Assembly: GCA_903845125.1 (NCBI GenBank)
Contig: CAIMWS010000427.1
Location: 1-53,553 of the forward strand
Source: an uncultured Verrucomicrobiota bacterium
Lineage (GTDB): Bacteria > Verrucomicrobiota > Verrucomicrobiia > Limisphaerales > UBA1319
Direction: 5' to 3'
Length of the DNA: 53,553 nt
Both the position numbers and the translations under genes were made by a program. This document shows positions 1 through 8,531 of the stretch, piece after piece. The notes under the pieces are model-generated. The model saw nothing but the letters and a program-made list of their open reading frames with translations. It did not search any database and was not told the DNA's origin. Numbering within the stretch: the first letter of the stretch is position 1; each line of letters starts with the position of its first letter.

Positions 1-1344
1 ATCCGGCCGTTTGTCGCCGAATTCACCGCCAAATATGCCGGTTTCACCTGCCAGGAGGTGGTGCACGACTACGAGAAGGCGTTTACCGCCGCCCGGAAGT
101 GCGCGGCTGATTTCGATTGGGACGCCGTCGTCAGCAACATGGTGTATGTGTGGACGGGACTCACCCAGGCCATTGGGCTGAAATATTACGGCATCCCGGG
201 CATCGATGTGCCGCCCAACACCGGCTTCCAATATCGTGAACCACCCGAAGACGACGCGTTCATGCGGGCCGATGAGTATGACCAACTGATCGAAGATCCC
301 ACGGGCTTCCTCTACAATGTGTGGTTTCCCCGGGTCTGCGGCGAAGCGGCCAAAATCGGTTCGCCCAACCACTATCGCAACAACCTGTCGCTGGTGAAAG
401 GCGGCATGGCCATGATGTCCTACTTCAGCGCCTTTGGCCGCCAGAACGAATTATTGAAGACCGAGTGCGGCACGGTATCGGCCATCGCCGGCATCTTCAA
501 GGCGCCCTTCGATATCATCGCCGACAAATTGCGGGGATACGTGGGCCTGACCATGGATATGTTCCAGCAGCCGGACAAGGTTTTGAAGGCCTGCGAAGCC
601 CTCATGCCGCACCTGCTGCACGTAGGCTTGAGCACCGCCGATCCCACCAAGACGGTTCCCATCGGCTTTTGGATGCATCGCGGCTGCGTGCCGTTCATCT
701 CCCACAAGCAGTTCCATTCCCATTATTGGCCAACGCTCAAGCCCATCATCCAGGAATTTTTCCGCAACGGCCTCCAGACCATGTTTTATGCCGAAGGCAA
801 CTGGGATGCGCACCTGGATACCTTCACGGAACTGCCGGATCAGAGCATCCTGTATCATGTGGACCGCGGCGACATCTTCAAGGTCCATGCCCGGTTGGGC
901 GATAAATTCTGCCTGAGCGGTGGCATCCCCAACGTGCTGCTCAGTTACGGCAAGCCCGACGAAGTGCGGGAATGCTGCAAAAAAGTCATCGATGGCGTTG
1001 CCAAAAACGGGGGCTACATCATGGACGCCAGCGCGATCATGCAGAATGACATGAGCATCGAGAACATGCAGGCGTTGACCGACTTCACGCGCGAGTATGG
1101 AACTTATTCCTGGAGCGCTTCACCGCCTCCGATCCCGCCCAAACCCGATGTCAGCCAAATCGCGCCATTCTCCGCCGCTGGCAAGGCCCAGTCCCGGATC
1201 AAGCCGGGCGTCTGCATCCCCTGGGAGGAAAAGTTGAAGGAAATACCGACGATCACGGGCGATGCCGCGCTGGTGAAACGCATTTGGGAAAACAACGATG
1301 CCTTGGGGAACATGTTCATCTGGCAGTGCTTGTTGAGCTTTTAG
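1..1344 (+). CDS. Uroporphyrinogen-decarboxylase-superfamily protein (5' truncated)
   Basis: The reading frame is open from base 1, so the gene begins upstream of the window; 447 residues are visible. The C-terminal half follows the URO-D TIM-barrel pattern: a stretch on an expected helper position (MHRGCVPFIS), then FYAEGNWDAHL, a Gly-rich segment (CLSGGIPNVLL) and a late DASAIMQNDMS motif. It is longer than HemE (about 350 residues) and the visible part has no HemE N-terminal substrate motif, so it is more likely one of the URO-D relatives that act as corrinoid methyltransferases or have unknown roles than a haem enzyme. No corrinoid protein is visible nearby. It converges on the Smr gene with only 9 bases between the stops, and no terminator hairpin is evident there. 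Confidence 0.7.
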   Translation: MRPFVAEFTAKYAGFTCQEVVHDYEKAFTAARKCAADFDWDAVVSNMVYVWTGLTQAIGLKYYGIPGIDVPPNTGFQYREPPEDDAFMRADEYDQLIEDPTGFLYNVWFPRVCGEAAKIGSPNHYRNNLSLVKGGMAMMSYFSAFGRQNELLKTECGTVSAIAGIFKAPFDIIADKLRGYVGLTMDMFQQPDKVLKACEALMPHLLHVGLSTADPTKTVPIGFWMHRGCVPFISHKQFHSHYWPTLKPIIQEFFRNGLQTMFYAEGNWDAHLDTFTELPDQSILYHVDRGDIFKVHARLGDKFCLSGGIPNVLLSYGKPDEVRECCKKVIDGVAKNGGYIMDASAIMQNDMSIENMQALTDFTREYGTYSWSASPPPIPPKPDVSQIAPFSAAGKAQSRIKPGVCIPWEEKLKEIPTITGDAALVKRIWENNDALGNMFIWQCLLSF

Positions 1345-1353
1345 CGCCCATCT

Positions 1354-1650
1354 TTACGGCCGGGCTGGCCTCAGGATGACGATGGTGGCGCCCCAGCCAC
1401 CCATCAGTTCGCCGGCTTGGTGCCAGGATTCGACATCGGGCAGCTTGGGCAGCAGTGCATGCACGGTCTGCCGCAGTTGCCCGATGCCTTTCCCATGGAT
1501 GATTCGCACTCGCAGGATTCCCCTTTCCCGGCAGGCGGCCAGGTAATCCGTCACCACGCCCTTTACATCGGCGGGCCGGAAAGTGTGTAAATCAAGTGCG
1601 CCGTCGATCGGCAATTCGACCGGTCCGGGCGGTTCCTCCGGCTCGGTCAT
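1354..1650 (-). CDS. Small Smr-domain protein
   Basis: A 98-residue stand-alone Smr (small MutS-related) domain. The family motifs are present: LDLH at residues 19-22, IIHGKG at 51-55, and a C-terminal GGWGATIVIL strand. Smr domains bind or nick nucleic acid, in MutS2 and as free-standing proteins acting on DNA or on mRNA at stalled ribosomes; which substrate applies here cannot be read from the sequence. An upstream in-frame start exists, but I chose the ATG at 1648-1650 because it forms an ATGA overlap with the stop of the preceding ABC ATPase gene, implying translational coupling. Confidence 0.8.
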   Translation of the reverse strand: MTEPEEPPGPVELPIDGALDLHTFRPADVKGVVTDYLAACRERGILRVRIIHGKGIGQLRQTVHALLPKLPDVESWHQAGELMGGWGATIVILRPARP

Positions 1651-2444
1651 ACCGCAGGTTTGGCCATGCCGTTGGCGGGTTGGCAAACCGTGGGCACCGC
1701 CCGGTGCGCGTGGGGATGGGAGTGAAACAGGCTGTGGGGCTTTTCCAGGCCGTGGGCGAGCATGAATTCTTCGTCGCCGAGGATGGCGGTGGTTTCACCC
1801 ACGGCGACCAGTTCACCGCCATCCAGCACAATCACGCGGCTGCACAAAGCGAGGATCATCTCCAAGTCGTGGCTGGCAATCAGCTTGGTGGCCGGCAGGG
1901 AACGGCAAAGGGCAATGAACTCGCGGCGCCCGCGGGGATCGAAATTGGCGGTTGGCTCATCAAAAACCAGAATTTCGGGCTGGCAGGCCCAAACGCCGGC
2001 CAGGCAAACCCGTTTTTTTTCCCCCAGGCTCAGATGGTGTGGGGCGCGGGCCGCAAAGCCCGGGAGGTGGACCGCGCGGAGGGCATCCTGGACCCGCTGC
2101 TCCAGTTCCTTGGGGGGTAGTTCCAACTGCATCGGGCCGAACGCCACATCCTCCGCCACGGTGGCGGAAAACAATTGGTCATCCGGATCCTGGAACAACA
2201 GCCCCACCCGGCGCCGGATTTCGAGCAGGTTCTGGTCATTCACCTCCCGGCCGCCGATACGGATGACGCCGGTCTTTCTCGGCAGTCCGAGCAATCCGTT
2301 CAGGTGCATGAGGAGGGTGGATTTGCCCGCGCCATTCGGCCCGATCAAACCCACCGTCTCCCCGGCGGCGACCTGGAAGGATATCTCCTTTAAAGCCAGG
2401 CGGCCGTCCGGGTAGGAAAAGCCCACCTTTTCAACCTCGATCAC
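1647..2444 (-). CDS. CbiO/EcfA-like ABC transporter ATPase with His-rich tail
   Basis: A 265-residue nucleotide-binding subunit. Walker A (GPNGAGKS) lies at 35-42, a Q-loop with FQDPDDQ at 84-90 typical of cobalt/nickel and ECF-type ATPases, signature LSLGEKKR at 138-145, Walker B ILVFDEP at 158-164 and switch His192. The C-terminus carries a histidine cluster (H237, H241, H243, H245, H247) suggestive of Ni, Co or Zn binding. It would energise a membrane permease for metal or vitamin uptake, but no permease gene (CbiQ/CbiM or EcfT) lies in the window. The upstream gene on the same strand ends in its own terminator, so this gene and the coupled smr gene probably form a separate transcript. Confidence 0.8.
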   Translation of the reverse strand: MIEVEKVGFSYPDGRLALKEISFQVAAGETVGLIGPNGAGKSTLLMHLNGLLGLPRKTGVIRIGGREVNDQNLLEIRRRVGLLFQDPDDQLFSATVAEDVAFGPMQLELPPKELEQRVQDALRAVHLPGFAARAPHHLSLGEKKRVCLAGVWACQPEILVFDEPTANFDPRGRREFIALCRSLPATKLIASHDLEMILALCSRVIVLDGGELVAVGETTAILGDEEFMLAHGLEKPHSLFHSHPHAHRAVPTVCQPANGMAKPAV

Positions 2445-2475
2445 GACGGCATTTTAACCGTAATATGATTTTGGC

Positions 2476-2518
2476 GAAAAGTATTAAAAGCGCCCGGCGG
2501 AGTTTTTCTGCGCCGGGC
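2476..2518 (-). terminator. Rho-independent terminator of the secreted-protein gene
   Basis: An 8-bp GC-only stem (GCCCGGCG, 2492-2499, with CGCCGGGC, 2511-2518) encloses an 11-base loop. Read on the minus strand, it starts just after the stop codon at 2525 and is followed by a T-rich run (CTTTTAATACTTTT). It separates the secreted-protein gene from the downstream CbiO-like ATPase. Confidence 0.75.
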
Positions 2519-2524
2519 CGCGAT

Positions 2525-4129
2525 TTACTCACCGCTCAAACTGCCTAGTTCCCGGAGCAGTTGCATGGGCACCGTGCCGGAGGAATGCAATTGCTGGTTC
2601 AAGCTGATCTGGAAAGTGATCGCTGTGTCTTTGCCTTTCAATTTTTGGAACATCGATTTTTGCGGTTCCGGCACCATGGAGGATATTTGGGAAAGCAAAG
2701 CCGGAAGGTTAAATTGGCCCGCTATGCAGGTCCCGTCTTCCAATTTCATCCGGGCTGCCAGGTTGCTTTTCGCAGCGCTACCTTCCAAGAGGGCCTGCAT
2801 CTGGTTCGGCGAAGCCACAAAAAGCTGGTCACCCTTCATGGCATAATCGAATTCCATCTGGAAATTGGGCCAAAACAGCTTCATCTGTTCCGCCTGGCGT
2901 GCTTCCTTTAAAAGGGGGCTTTTTTCATTCAGCTTTAACGTGAAGCGATCCACCTGAACCCCATTTGCCTGGTGGTGTTTTTCGGTCATGGTGGCTGAGG
3001 AATAGATTTTGTCCTCACCCACCTGGGACTGGAGGCTGGTGTTCATGAAACGGACGAGCCGGCTGTATTTATCCTGGGCCTTCCCATCCGGGAAACGGTA
3101 AATGCCCGTGAAGGAAAGGTGTTCTTTGAAATCAAAGGACCCCGTGAAAACCATGGGCAGCAGTTGGTTGAGTATTTCGCTGGTTTCCTTGACCGCAGCT
3201 TCATCCGTCTTGGCGTTTTGCATCTGGAAGCTGAGCGTGATCATTTTTTCCATGCTTTTTTGCAGCTTGGCATCCTTGCCCATGCAGCCCGCGAAGGAGG
3301 CCACTGCGGCGGAATTCAAACCGTTGAGGTCAGCCTCAGCCAATTGGATGGCTGGTTTTTTGAGCCACCGTGCCAGGTCGGAATCGGGCTTGGCGGTGAT
3401 CACCTTGTCCACGGTGAGGGAATCGGCGCCCAGTTCCAAGCCGATTTTGGCGTTTTGCATGCCGGCGATCACCGTTTCCACCATTTCGAAATAGATGTTC
3501 ATCATCTCGGAAACCGTTTTGGGATTAGGGGCGCCTTCCGGGGCTTTTTGAGAATTAATGGCTTGGAACGCCGACATTTTGACCAGCGCCAGGCCGCCCG
3601 TGAGTTGGGCTCGCTGGGCATCGCTCAGATGCAGGTTCAGTTCCAGAGCGCGGGTTGGCGATTGCAGTGCCTCGGCTTTCCAATCCTTGAGCCAGCCTTT
3701 TTCCGCATCCGTCAGGGAATCCGCTTCTTTGAAGACCAGCAGGCTGATCCCGTTATCCAGCTGGCTCCATTGCTTGGCCTCCTGGCGCAGGAAGCCCCCT
3801 TCGCCAAGGGTGGCTTTCAGTTTGTCACATTGGGCGGCCGGGATCTTCACCGCCAGCAGCGGCATGCCCGCGGAAATGTCATACCAAAGGGCGATTTCCC
3901 AGGGTTTCTTGAGATCGACTTGGGAAAGGTCGTCGATGCCCATCCCCGCTTTCAGGGATTGAACAGGCATGTCCTGGAGGCTGGCATTCACGTTGGTGCC
4001 AATCCGGGTAACCAGATTGGTTACATCGGTGTAGCTGCGCAGGCTGAGCTTGACCACCGGCTGGGCGAGCGACTGCGCCAGCGAGCCTGCCAGGAACAGG
4101 GAACAGAGCAAGAACTTGGAGCTTTTCAT
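2525..4129 (-). CDS. Secreted protein of unknown function (534 aa)
   Basis: I do not recognise a family. The protein begins with a clear Sec signal peptide: Lys at positions 2 and 5, hydrophobic FLLCSLFLAGSLAQSLAQ, with likely cleavage after an AQ near residue 23. The mature part is soluble-looking, rich in Lys, Gln, Leu and Ala, without membrane segments, and has internal similarity of style (alternating amphipathic helices and short strands) but no catalytic motif I can name. It probably resides in the periplasm or outside the cell. It has its own terminator at 2476-2518, and the 107 bases in front of it carry a near-perfect palindrome, so it is likely a single-gene transcript. Confidence 0.55.
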   Translation of the reverse strand: MKSSKFLLCSLFLAGSLAQSLAQPVVKLSLRSYTDVTNLVTRIGTNVNASLQDMPVQSLKAGMGIDDLSQVDLKKPWEIALWYDISAGMPLLAVKIPAAQCDKLKATLGEGGFLRQEAKQWSQLDNGISLLVFKEADSLTDAEKGWLKDWKAEALQSPTRALELNLHLSDAQRAQLTGGLALVKMSAFQAINSQKAPEGAPNPKTVSEMMNIYFEMVETVIAGMQNAKIGLELGADSLTVDKVITAKPDSDLARWLKKPAIQLAEADLNGLNSAAVASFAGCMGKDAKLQKSMEKMITLSFQMQNAKTDEAAVKETSEILNQLLPMVFTGSFDFKEHLSFTGIYRFPDGKAQDKYSRLVRFMNTSLQSQVGEDKIYSSATMTEKHHQANGVQVDRFTLKLNEKSPLLKEARQAEQMKLFWPNFQMEFDYAMKGDQLFVASPNQMQALLEGSAAKSNLAARMKLEDGTCIAGQFNLPALLSQISSMVPEPQKSMFQKLKGKDTAITFQISLNQQLHSSGTVPMQLLRELGSLSGE

Positions 4130-4175
4130 GGGAGTGACTACCTTTTCAGAGTATGTTTTAGTGCAACATTAGCGC

Positions 4176-4190
4176 GGTTTTTCAAAAACC
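4176..4190. promoter_or_regulatory. 15-bp palindrome upstream of secreted-protein gene
   Basis: GGTTTTTCAAAAACC has 7-bp arms around one central base and sits 47 bases upstream of the ATG at 4129, where a promoter or operator would be expected. On the minus strand it overlaps a TTGAAA that could serve as a -35 box, but the -10 match is poor. Operator function is a guess from symmetry and position; it might instead be part of the end of the yjbQ transcript. Confidence 0.3.
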
Positions 4191-4237
4191 TCGGGGCACC
4201 ATAACGCAAGCCCGCCGGGAGGCACAAGCCAATAGCG

Positions 4238-4657
4238 CTAGTCGCCGATGATTTTTACCAGCACCCGCTTGCGTCGGCAGCCGTCGAATTCCCCATAAAA
4301 TATCTGTTCCCAGGGGCCGAACTCGAGCTGGCCTTTGGTGATGGCCACCACGACTTCGCGCCCCATGACCTGGCGCTTGAGATGGGCATCGCCATTGTCT
4401 TCGCCGGTGCGGTTGTGATGGTATTGGGAAACGGGCGCGTGGGGGGCCAGTTTTTCCAGCCACACCTCGTAATCGTGATGGAGGCCGCTCTCGTGGTCGT
4501 TGATGAAAACCGAGGCGGTGATGTGCATGGCGTTGACGAGGCAAAGGCCCTCTTGAATTCCACTTTTGCGGACCAATTCCTCCACGGTGCGGGTGATATT
4601 CACAAAACCCATCCGCTGGGGCACTTCAAACCAAAGATGTTCAGTGAGTGATTTCAT
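4238..4657 (-). CDS. YjbQ/UPF0047 family protein
   Basis: A 139-residue protein matching the YjbQ (UPF0047) family along its whole length. Visible conserved elements are the strand region [13 protein letters not shown], the histidines in SQYHHN, the hallmark [10 protein letters not shown], and the C-terminal [13 protein letters not shown]. Family members form compact trimers with a His-containing pocket; thiamine-phosphate synthase activity has been reported for some, but the physiological role is generally unclear. The start at 4657 (MKSLTEH) was preferred to an in-frame GTG or similar codon further upstream because homologues start with a short basic-amphipathic segment like this. It lies 54 bases downstream of the UbiB-like gene on the same strand. 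Confidence 0.75.
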   Translation of the reverse strand: MKSLTEHLWFEVPQRMGFVNITRTVEELVRKSGIQEGLCLVNAMHITASVFINDHESGLHHDYEVWLEKLAPHAPVSQYHHNRTGEDNGDAHLKRQVMGREVVVAITKGQLEFGPWEQIFYGEFDGCRRKRVLVKIIGD

Positions 4658-4711
4658 GGCTCGGTGGTTGTAGCAAATTCCCGCCGTCAGGGTCAACGAA
4701 ACGGCGGATCC

Positions 4712-5920
4712 TCAGGCCAGCGGGAAATCCTGCTGGAACCGGGCCACATCCCGCAACAGCACCGCCTGGGGGGCGCAGCGGAGGACCATGCCATCGAGAT
4801 ACATGAGGCTCTTGATCAGGGGAAACGCGCCGCGGGGGAAGGTCAAACCGTTCAAAACCGCCATCTTGATGGTGCGCATCATCTGGGAGGTCAGGCTGAC
4901 CTCACTCACGGTTTTGCCCGCAAAGCCGAGATAAAGACGGGCGAATTCGTCCAGGAATTTGCGGCGCTGGCGGTCGCTCAATGGTTTCAGCGACAGCGCG
5001 GCGAGTTGGGCTCCCGCGCGCAGCACCTCCCCCTGGCCCAGCAACATCAGCATGTCAAACAGGCCGCGGGCGAACGTGGGTGGAATCGTTTCGATCGTGG
5101 CATTGTCCAGGAACCAAAACTCGCCTTGGTGCCAGATGATGTTGCCCGGGTGTAGATCCCCATGGAATTCGCCACGCACAAAAAGGAAATACCCATGCAG
5201 CCGAAACAGGTCGAGCAAGGCTTCGTATGGCAGGCTGCCAGTGGCCAGCCATTCCGCCAGTGTGCGGCCTTCGATGAAACTGCTTACCAGGAAACGGGCG
5301 TGGCTTAGCTCCGGCCGGTATGCCGGAAAGTGTAGCCGCCGCAGGTGCGGGAGGCTGGCTGTTTGGCCTTGCACCAGGTGGGCGAGGCGTTCGGCCCCGG
5401 CTATTTCCGCCAGGAAATCCATCTCGGTCAGGGTTTGGCGTTCGACGGCTTCCAGGGCGCCGGCTGGATCCGCCAGGCGCTGGAGTTTGGGATAAAAAAA
5501 CAAAATCAGCTTCAGCAAGCGTCGCAGCCGGCGCACATCCTTCAGGAAATCGCCGTGGAACTCCCTTTTGGCGAATTTAATGACCACCCGCTGGCCGTCC
5601 CGGAGCGTGGCCCGGTGGATCTGGCCCAGGGAGGCCGCCGCCAGGGGTTCCTGGTCCAGGCTGGCCAGGCAGGACAGCAGCCGCTCGGGGGCCAGTTCAC
5701 TAAAGCGTCGCTCGAAATCATCCCGGCTCAACGGGGTGGCGCGGTGGAGCAGACGGGATAGCTGGAGGCATTTTTCCTCCCCAATCAGGTCCGGGCGGAC
5801 GGCGTACATCTGGGCGATTTTCACCGCCAGCAAGCCCAGGCGTTCGATGGCCACCGGGTCCACGGTTGCCCGCGGGGAGAGGATGGTGTGCAGCAGGCGA
5901 AGGAACCCGATGGTGGTCAT
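4712..5920 (-). CDS. ABC1/UbiB-family atypical kinase
   Basis: A 402-residue member of the ABC1/ADCK/UbiB kinase-like family, which in bacteria supports ubiquinone or other isoprenoid-lipid metabolism. Recognisable elements: the region equivalent to KxGQ reads KIAQ (34-37), then AAAS followed by LGQIH (94-102), Lys115 as the probable nucleotide-binding Lys, an EMDF-type segment at 166-169, and HGDLHPGN at 253-260. The usual DFG is replaced by D272-N-A. Two signature positions therefore differ from typical UbiB. The ATG at 5918-5920 forms an ATGA overlap with the stop of the desaturase-like gene, which fixes the start and implies coupled expression; the partner suggests a role in isoprenoid or carotenoid handling. 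No long C-terminal membrane anchor is evident. Confidence 0.75.
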   Translation of the reverse strand: MTTIGFLRLLHTILSPRATVDPVAIERLGLLAVKIAQMYAVRPDLIGEEKCLQLSRLLHRATPLSRDDFERRFSELAPERLLSCLASLDQEPLAAASLGQIHRATLRDGQRVVIKFAKREFHGDFLKDVRRLRRLLKLILFFYPKLQRLADPAGALEAVERQTLTEMDFLAEIAGAERLAHLVQGQTASLPHLRRLHFPAYRPELSHARFLVSSFIEGRTLAEWLATGSLPYEALLDLFRLHGYFLFVRGEFHGDLHPGNIIWHQGEFWFLDNATIETIPPTFARGLFDMLMLLGQGEVLRAGAQLAALSLKPLSDRQRRKFLDEFARLYLGFAGKTVSEVSLTSQMMRTIKMAVLNGLTFPRGAFPLIKSLMYLDGMVLRCAPQAVLLRDVARFQQDFPLA

Positions 5921-7443
5921 GCCGAGCGGAGCATCTCTTTGGCCAAATCCACCGTGTGATAGGGCATTCCCAACTGCTGGCAAATAAGGTTGGCGCTGAT
6001 GCGGCCGGATTCAAAAATCGTCGGCAGCCCGCTGCCTGGGTGGGTGCCACCGCCTACGAGGTAGCAGTTGGCAAAGCCTTGCAGGCGGTTGTGTGGCCGC
6101 AAATAAAGCATTTGCCGGAGCGTGTGAGCCAGGTTGAAAGTGGCGCCGAGGAAGATCGGGCAATCGCTTTCCCAAGCCGCCGGAGTGATGATGCGGCGGG
6201 CGATAATGTGCTGGCGCAGATCCTTCATCGAGGTGCGTTCCTCGATCCGGCGCAGGACTTTATCGGCATATTCCTCCTGGTTTTGGCGCCAATCAAAGCC
6301 GTGGCGCGTATTGATGGTGGGGACCAGGATATAAAGGCCGGACTGCCCCGGGGGCGCCACGTGCGGATCGTTGATGCACGAGTTGCGGATGTAAATGGAC
6401 ATGTCATCGGAAACGCGGCGCTCGCTTTGGATGTCCTCCACATTGGCCCGGTAGTTATCCGCAAAGAGGATGTGGTGGTGTGCTTGATCCGGGTAGATCT
6501 TATCCACCCCGAGGTAAAGCATGAAAGTGGAGCAGGAAAAACGGCGCTGACGCATGGCGGATTCGGTCAGGTTGCGTTCGCCGAACAGATGGGTGGCGGC
6601 ATGACCGTAATCCGCGTTGACCACCACGGCATCGGCGGCCAAACGTTCCCCGCTGGCCAACAGCGCGCCAGTCATGCGGGAACCGTCAAAGAGCAGTTCC
6701 TGGACCGGGCAGTTCAATCGCAATTGCCCGCCCAGTTCGGTGAATACCTTGGCCATGGCATGCGAAATACGGTTCAGTCCGCCGCGCACATGGAAAATGC
6801 CAAAACGGTATTCGATATAGGAAAGGATGCTGAACAGGCCCGGGCAGTGCCACGGCGACATGCCGAGGTATTTGGCCTGGAAAGTAAAGGCCAGCTTGAG
6901 CCGGTCATCCGTAAAGTAATCACCCAGAATGTCACAGACGCTCCGCGTGGTGGCCACGTAAGGCAGGGCGCGCAGCAGCTTCGGCCGCAGGTACGAGGAC
7001 AGCGTCTGGTAAGGCTCCTGGAGGCAGCGGAAAATGGCGCGGAATTTATCCGCGTGGTGGTTCATATAGCGCAGGAAACCGTCGCGGCTGCCGGGAAACA
7101 CCCGTTCGACCTCCTCCGCCATCAGGGCGGTGTCTGTATAAGTGTTGAGGGAGGTATCGCCCCACGACAGGCGGGTCATTGGTTTCAGGGCCACAAAATC
7201 GAGGTAATCATCGCTTCGGCGCCCGGTTTCGGCGAACATTTCGTCCAAAGTGAACTTCTGGTGCAGGAAGGTGGGTCCAAGGTCGAACGAGAATTCGCCA
7301 AGGTTGACCTCCGAGGTGCGGCCCCCTACACGATCCTGTTTTTCCACGATCGTTACGCGGCATCCGCGGTGTGCCAATAGCATGCCGGCGGTCAAGCCGC
7401 CCGGCCCCGCTCCGACTACCAAAATATGTTTGCCCGTTTTCAT
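5917..7443 (-). CDS. Phytoene desaturase-like FAD oxidoreductase (CrtI family)
   Basis: A 508-residue flavoprotein of the CrtI/CrtN type. The N-terminus holds a dinucleotide-binding motif (VVGAGPGGLTAGMLL, residues 9-23, followed by VEKQDRVGGR) and the C-terminus holds the family block GGGTHPGSGLPTIFESGR with the FAD-contacting Gly-rich turn. Such enzymes desaturate or isomerise phytoene or related C30/C40 polyenes at the membrane. The exact substrate cannot be told; no phytoene or squalene synthase gene is in the window. A GGAG sequence lies 8 bases before the ATG. The gene is first in an apparent operon and its stop overlaps the start of the UbiB-like kinase. Confidence 0.8.
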   Translation of the reverse strand: MKTGKHILVVGAGPGGLTAGMLLAHRGCRVTIVEKQDRVGGRTSEVNLGEFSFDLGPTFLHQKFTLDEMFAETGRRSDDYLDFVALKPMTRLSWGDTSLNTYTDTALMAEEVERVFPGSRDGFLRYMNHHADKFRAIFRCLQEPYQTLSSYLRPKLLRALPYVATTRSVCDILGDYFTDDRLKLAFTFQAKYLGMSPWHCPGLFSILSYIEYRFGIFHVRGGLNRISHAMAKVFTELGGQLRLNCPVQELLFDGSRMTGALLASGERLAADAVVVNADYGHAATHLFGERNLTESAMRQRRFSCSTFMLYLGVDKIYPDQAHHHILFADNYRANVEDIQSERRVSDDMSIYIRNSCINDPHVAPPGQSGLYILVPTINTRHGFDWRQNQEEYADKVLRRIEERTSMKDLRQHIIARRIITPAAWESDCPIFLGATFNLAHTLRQMLYLRPHNRLQGFANCYLVGGGTHPGSGLPTIFESGRISANLICQQLGMPYHTVDLAKEMLRSA

Positions 7444-7823
7444 CGGTTAAACTCCGCTTTCTGCACGATGTGCCCAGCCCGGCCAGAAAATAGGACGGTC
7501 CGGATCGCGGCTGCCTGGCCATCGCCCAATTCCAAATTTACGAAGGCTAATGTGCATGTAATTGAGAAAATTCCAAGCCAGGAATAATGAAGCCGGTGCC
7601 AAGGCCTCAAAAAACGCCGTTGGCGGGTTGGATGATAAAACCATGCACCGTGCTTGGCGCGGCGCATAACCGGCCCTTGGGGGGCGTTTTTATCCACCAA
7701 ATTGCCGGTTTAAATACTTTGGAACCTGGTCGGGCTGTTTCATTCTGAAGTCCGGATCGCTGGGTGCCCGGCAGCAAGTTCGCCGTTGCGTGGGACCGGT
7801 TTTCCGGCTTAGATTGGGCCGGT
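7444..7823. other. Divergent intergenic region, no gene recognised
   Basis: This 380-base stretch separates the minus-strand desaturase operon from the plus-strand SGNH lipoprotein gene and must contain promoters for both. There is an AT-rich dip around 7700-7725 (GGTTTAAATACTTTGG) that could hold a -10 element, but no convincing -35/-10 pair. Open frames here show no protein-like pattern or ribosome-binding site. Confidence 0.4.
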
Positions 7824-8528
7824 ATGAACATTTCGCAAATAAAGTTTGGCTTGGGTCTGGGTATGAGTTTGACGGCGCTCATGGCCCTCGGGCTGACTGG
7901 CTGCAAAACCTCCCGGCGCTCCGCTTTCCGGTGGGATCACATTGAGGGGACCGTGCGCGTGGCGTGCATTGGCGACAGCATCACTTACGGATCCGGAGTG
8001 GAAGGCCGCGAAACCAACTGCTATCCGGCAGTTTTGGGCAAATTGATGGGGTCGAAGTTTGAGGTGAAGAATTTCGGGGTGAGCGGCGCCACCCTGTTGA
8101 AAAAGGGCGACAAGCCTTACTGGACCCAGCCGGAGTTCAACCAGGCTTCCGCCTACGGCCCGCACTTGGTCATCATCAAGCTGGGCACCAACGACACCAA
8201 AGATCAAAATTGGAAACACGGAGCTGAATTCGAGGCCAATCTCAAGGAGATGATCGAACATTTCACCCGGTTGCCATCGCGCCCCAAGGTATGGGTGTGC
8301 TTCCCGGTGCCGGTTTACGAAACGCAATGGAGCATCAATGACGACACGCTGGCGCACGGAGTCATTCCCGCCATCAAGCGCGCTGCGCACCAGTCGCATG
8401 CGCCGATTATTGATCTCTACGAAGCCCTGAGCAATCGGCCGGATTTGTTTCCCGACAAGGTTCACCCCAATGCGGCTGGAGCGCAACTGATTGCCCGCAC
8501 CATTGAATCGGCGCTGTTTCTGCGCTAA
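7824..8528 (+). CDS. SGNH/GDSL hydrolase lipoprotein
   Basis: A 234-residue lipoprotein esterase-type enzyme. The signal peptide ends in a lipobox LTGC at 24-27, so the protein should be lipid-anchored outside the cytoplasmic membrane. SGNH blocks are all present: block I IGDSITYG with nucleophile Ser52, a block II Gly in NFGVSGA, block III GTND at 121-124 and block V D211-x-x-H214. The family deacetylates or de-esterifies carbohydrates and lipids; the substrate is unknown. The ATG at 7824 was chosen because it puts the signal peptide at the N-terminus; upstream in-frame codons would add 20 non-signal residues. The next gene follows after 3 bases, if its GTG start is correct. Confidence 0.8.
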   Translation: MNISQIKFGLGLGMSLTALMALGLTGCKTSRRSAFRWDHIEGTVRVACIGDSITYGSGVEGRETNCYPAVLGKLMGSKFEVKNFGVSGATLLKKGDKPYWTQPEFNQASAYGPHLVIIKLGTNDTKDQNWKHGAEFEANLKEMIEHFTRLPSRPKVWVCFPVPVYETQWSINDDTLAHGVIPAIKRAAHQSHAPIIDLYEALSNRPDLFPDKVHPNAAGAQLIARTIESALFLR

Positions 8529-8531
8529 GCC

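Noticed and set aside
3119..4204. Plus-strand 361-codon open frame
   Set aside because: Antisense to the secreted 534-residue protein, which has a clear signal peptide and terminator; the antisense product resembles no protein.
5866..7380. Plus-strand 504-codon open frame
   Set aside because: It lies antisense to the desaturase-like gene, which has complete motifs; the frame is open because of high GC and codon bias.
7440..7700. Minus-strand 86-codon frame upstream of the desaturase-like gene
   Set aside because: No ribosome-binding site, no protein-like pattern, and it would sit in the only promoter region for two operons.
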